Assembly (NCBI GenBank): GCA_900764755.1
Contig: CAAFPE010000108.1
Location: 1 to 13,877 of the forward strand
Direction of reading: 5' to 3'
Source of the DNA: an uncultured Oscillospiraceae bacterium
GTDB taxonomy: Bacteria; Bacillota; Clostridia; Oscillospirales; Oscillospiraceae
DNA length: 13,877 bases
The notes under the pieces were generated by a model. That model made no database searches and was not told the origin of the DNA. It saw nothing but the letters and a program-made list of their open reading frames with translations. Shown here in pieces: positions 13,499 through 13,877 of the stretch (position 1 is its first letter; each line of letters opens with the position of its first letter). The position numbers and the translations under genes were made by a program.

Positions 13499-13657
13499 AT
13501 GGCGAAAACCGATACACAAATTAGTCTGCGTGTGACCAGCCAGTTCAAAGCCCGGCTGGAGCGTCAGGCAGAGCGGGAGCGCCGCAGCGTCTCCAACCTG
13601 ATCCTCAAGGTCATGGAGGAATATCTGGAGCAGCAGGAGGAAAACTCCGGCTCCTGA
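13499..13657 (+). CDS. Small ribbon-helix-helix (Arc/CopG-type) DNA-binding protein
   Basis: This 52-residue protein has one beta strand (TQISLRV, residues 6-12), a first helix (SQFKARLERQAERERRS) and a second helix (VSNLILKVMEEYLEQQ). This is the Arc/CopG/MetJ ribbon-helix-helix pattern, in which dimeric strands enter the DNA major groove and usually repress transcription. I chose ATG 13499 because AAAGGGG (13485-13491) lies 7 nt upstream; an upstream in-frame ATG at 13472 would add nine residues with no site before it. It is divergent from the AbrB-like gene with 117 bp between the coding regions. No toxin gene follows within the window (220 bp remain), so an antitoxin role cannot be judged. 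The function is inferred from the fold only. Confidence 0.82.
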   Translation: MAKTDTQISLRVTSQFKARLERQAERERRSVSNLILKVMEEYLEQQEENSGS

Positions 13658-13692
13658 GTTTCTATTCACGTTATTTTCACATAGAAGGACAA

Positions 13693-13735
13693 AACAGCTA
13701 GGGACCTGTGCGGTGCGCGCGGGTCTCTGGCTGTT
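13693..13735. terminator. 14-bp hairpin after the ribbon-helix-helix gene
   Basis: AACAGCTAGGGACC (13693-13706) pairs with GGTCTCTGGCTGTT (13722-13735), counting two G-T pairs, around a GC-rich 15-nt loop. On the minus strand TTTTGTCC follows, whereas the plus strand has little T behind it. It may end the ribbon-helix-helix transcript from the left, or a minus-strand transcript coming from beyond the window. Confidence 0.45.
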
Positions 13736-13800
13736 CTGCTCTCCCCCGGCTTCTCCCGGAGCGCTCAGCCTCGACCGTTGTCCCTGTAATTTGCCTGAAA

Positions 13801-13834
13801 CGCCGTAGGGGGGGGGCCCCGGCCCCCCCCCCCC
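13801..13834. repeat. G9/C12 homopolymer tract with GCCGTAGGGG core
   Basis: GCCGTAGGGG at 13802-13811 leads into nine G (13808-13816), then CCCCGG and twelve C (13823-13834). The G and C runs can pair. The core matches that of the GC-rich element at the left end of the window in inverted orientation. The run lengths are prone to sequencing and assembly error. The remaining bases 13835-13877 show nothing recognisable. Confidence 0.45.
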
Positions 13835-13877
13835 AGACCGCCGCCGAGAATAAAACACGCAACAGCAGCCGGGACGC

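Noticed and set aside
13475..13858. A 127-codon minus-strand frame over the ribbon-helix-helix gene
   Set aside because: It is antisense to a small gene with a good start site, and its N-terminal part comes from homopolymer DNA.
1..13877. CRISPR array, transposon, integron, prophage or defence island
   Set aside because: No spaced direct repeats, transposase, integrase, phage or nuclease genes are present; nearly every gene is a conserved housekeeping or sporulation gene.

Overview
The window looks like chromosome from a GC-rich, endospore-forming anaerobic member of the Clostridia, most likely an Oscillospiraceae-type gut bacterium related to Flavonifractor, Intestinimonas or Lawsonibacter. 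This is inferred from four things: a sporulation gene (spoIIP), Firmicutes-type Shine-Dalgarno sites (AGGAGG) before nearly every gene, a butyrate-pathway type thiolase, and high-GC genes separated by AT-rich promoters and very GC-rich hairpins. No taxon can be fixed from this sequence alone.

Layout, left to right. A DUF1846 protein (175-1662, minus) is divergent from a TauE/SafE-type membrane permease (1919-2692, plus), and each has its own promoter and terminator. Next come tadA (tRNA adenosine deaminase) and mfd (transcription-repair coupling factor), both minus and probably one transcript in the order mfd then tadA. spoIIP follows, then an acetyl-CoA acetyltransferase with its own sigma-A promoter and a strong terminator, then pnp and rpsO. 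At the right end an AbrB-type regulator with a cysteine-pair tail (minus) is divergent from a small ribbon-helix-helix protein (plus) across a 117-bp regulatory region.

Most genes are housekeeping. rpsO and pnp form the classic ribosomal protein S15 / polynucleotide phosphorylase pair. They carry the most interesting RNA structure here: a structured rpsO leader and a perfect 13-bp hairpin between the genes. tadA and mfd serve decoding and repair, spoIIP serves engulfment in sporulation, and the thiolase serves acetoacetyl-CoA formation.

I found no CRISPR array, insertion sequence, tRNA, rRNA, prophage or defence system, and nothing I would call a new multi-gene system. The items worth a second look are the rpsO leader, the rpsO-pnp hairpin, an insert of about 26 residues in the thiolase, the shared AbrB/ribbon-helix-helix promoter region, and the uncharacterised DUF1846 protein with its P-loop-like motif.
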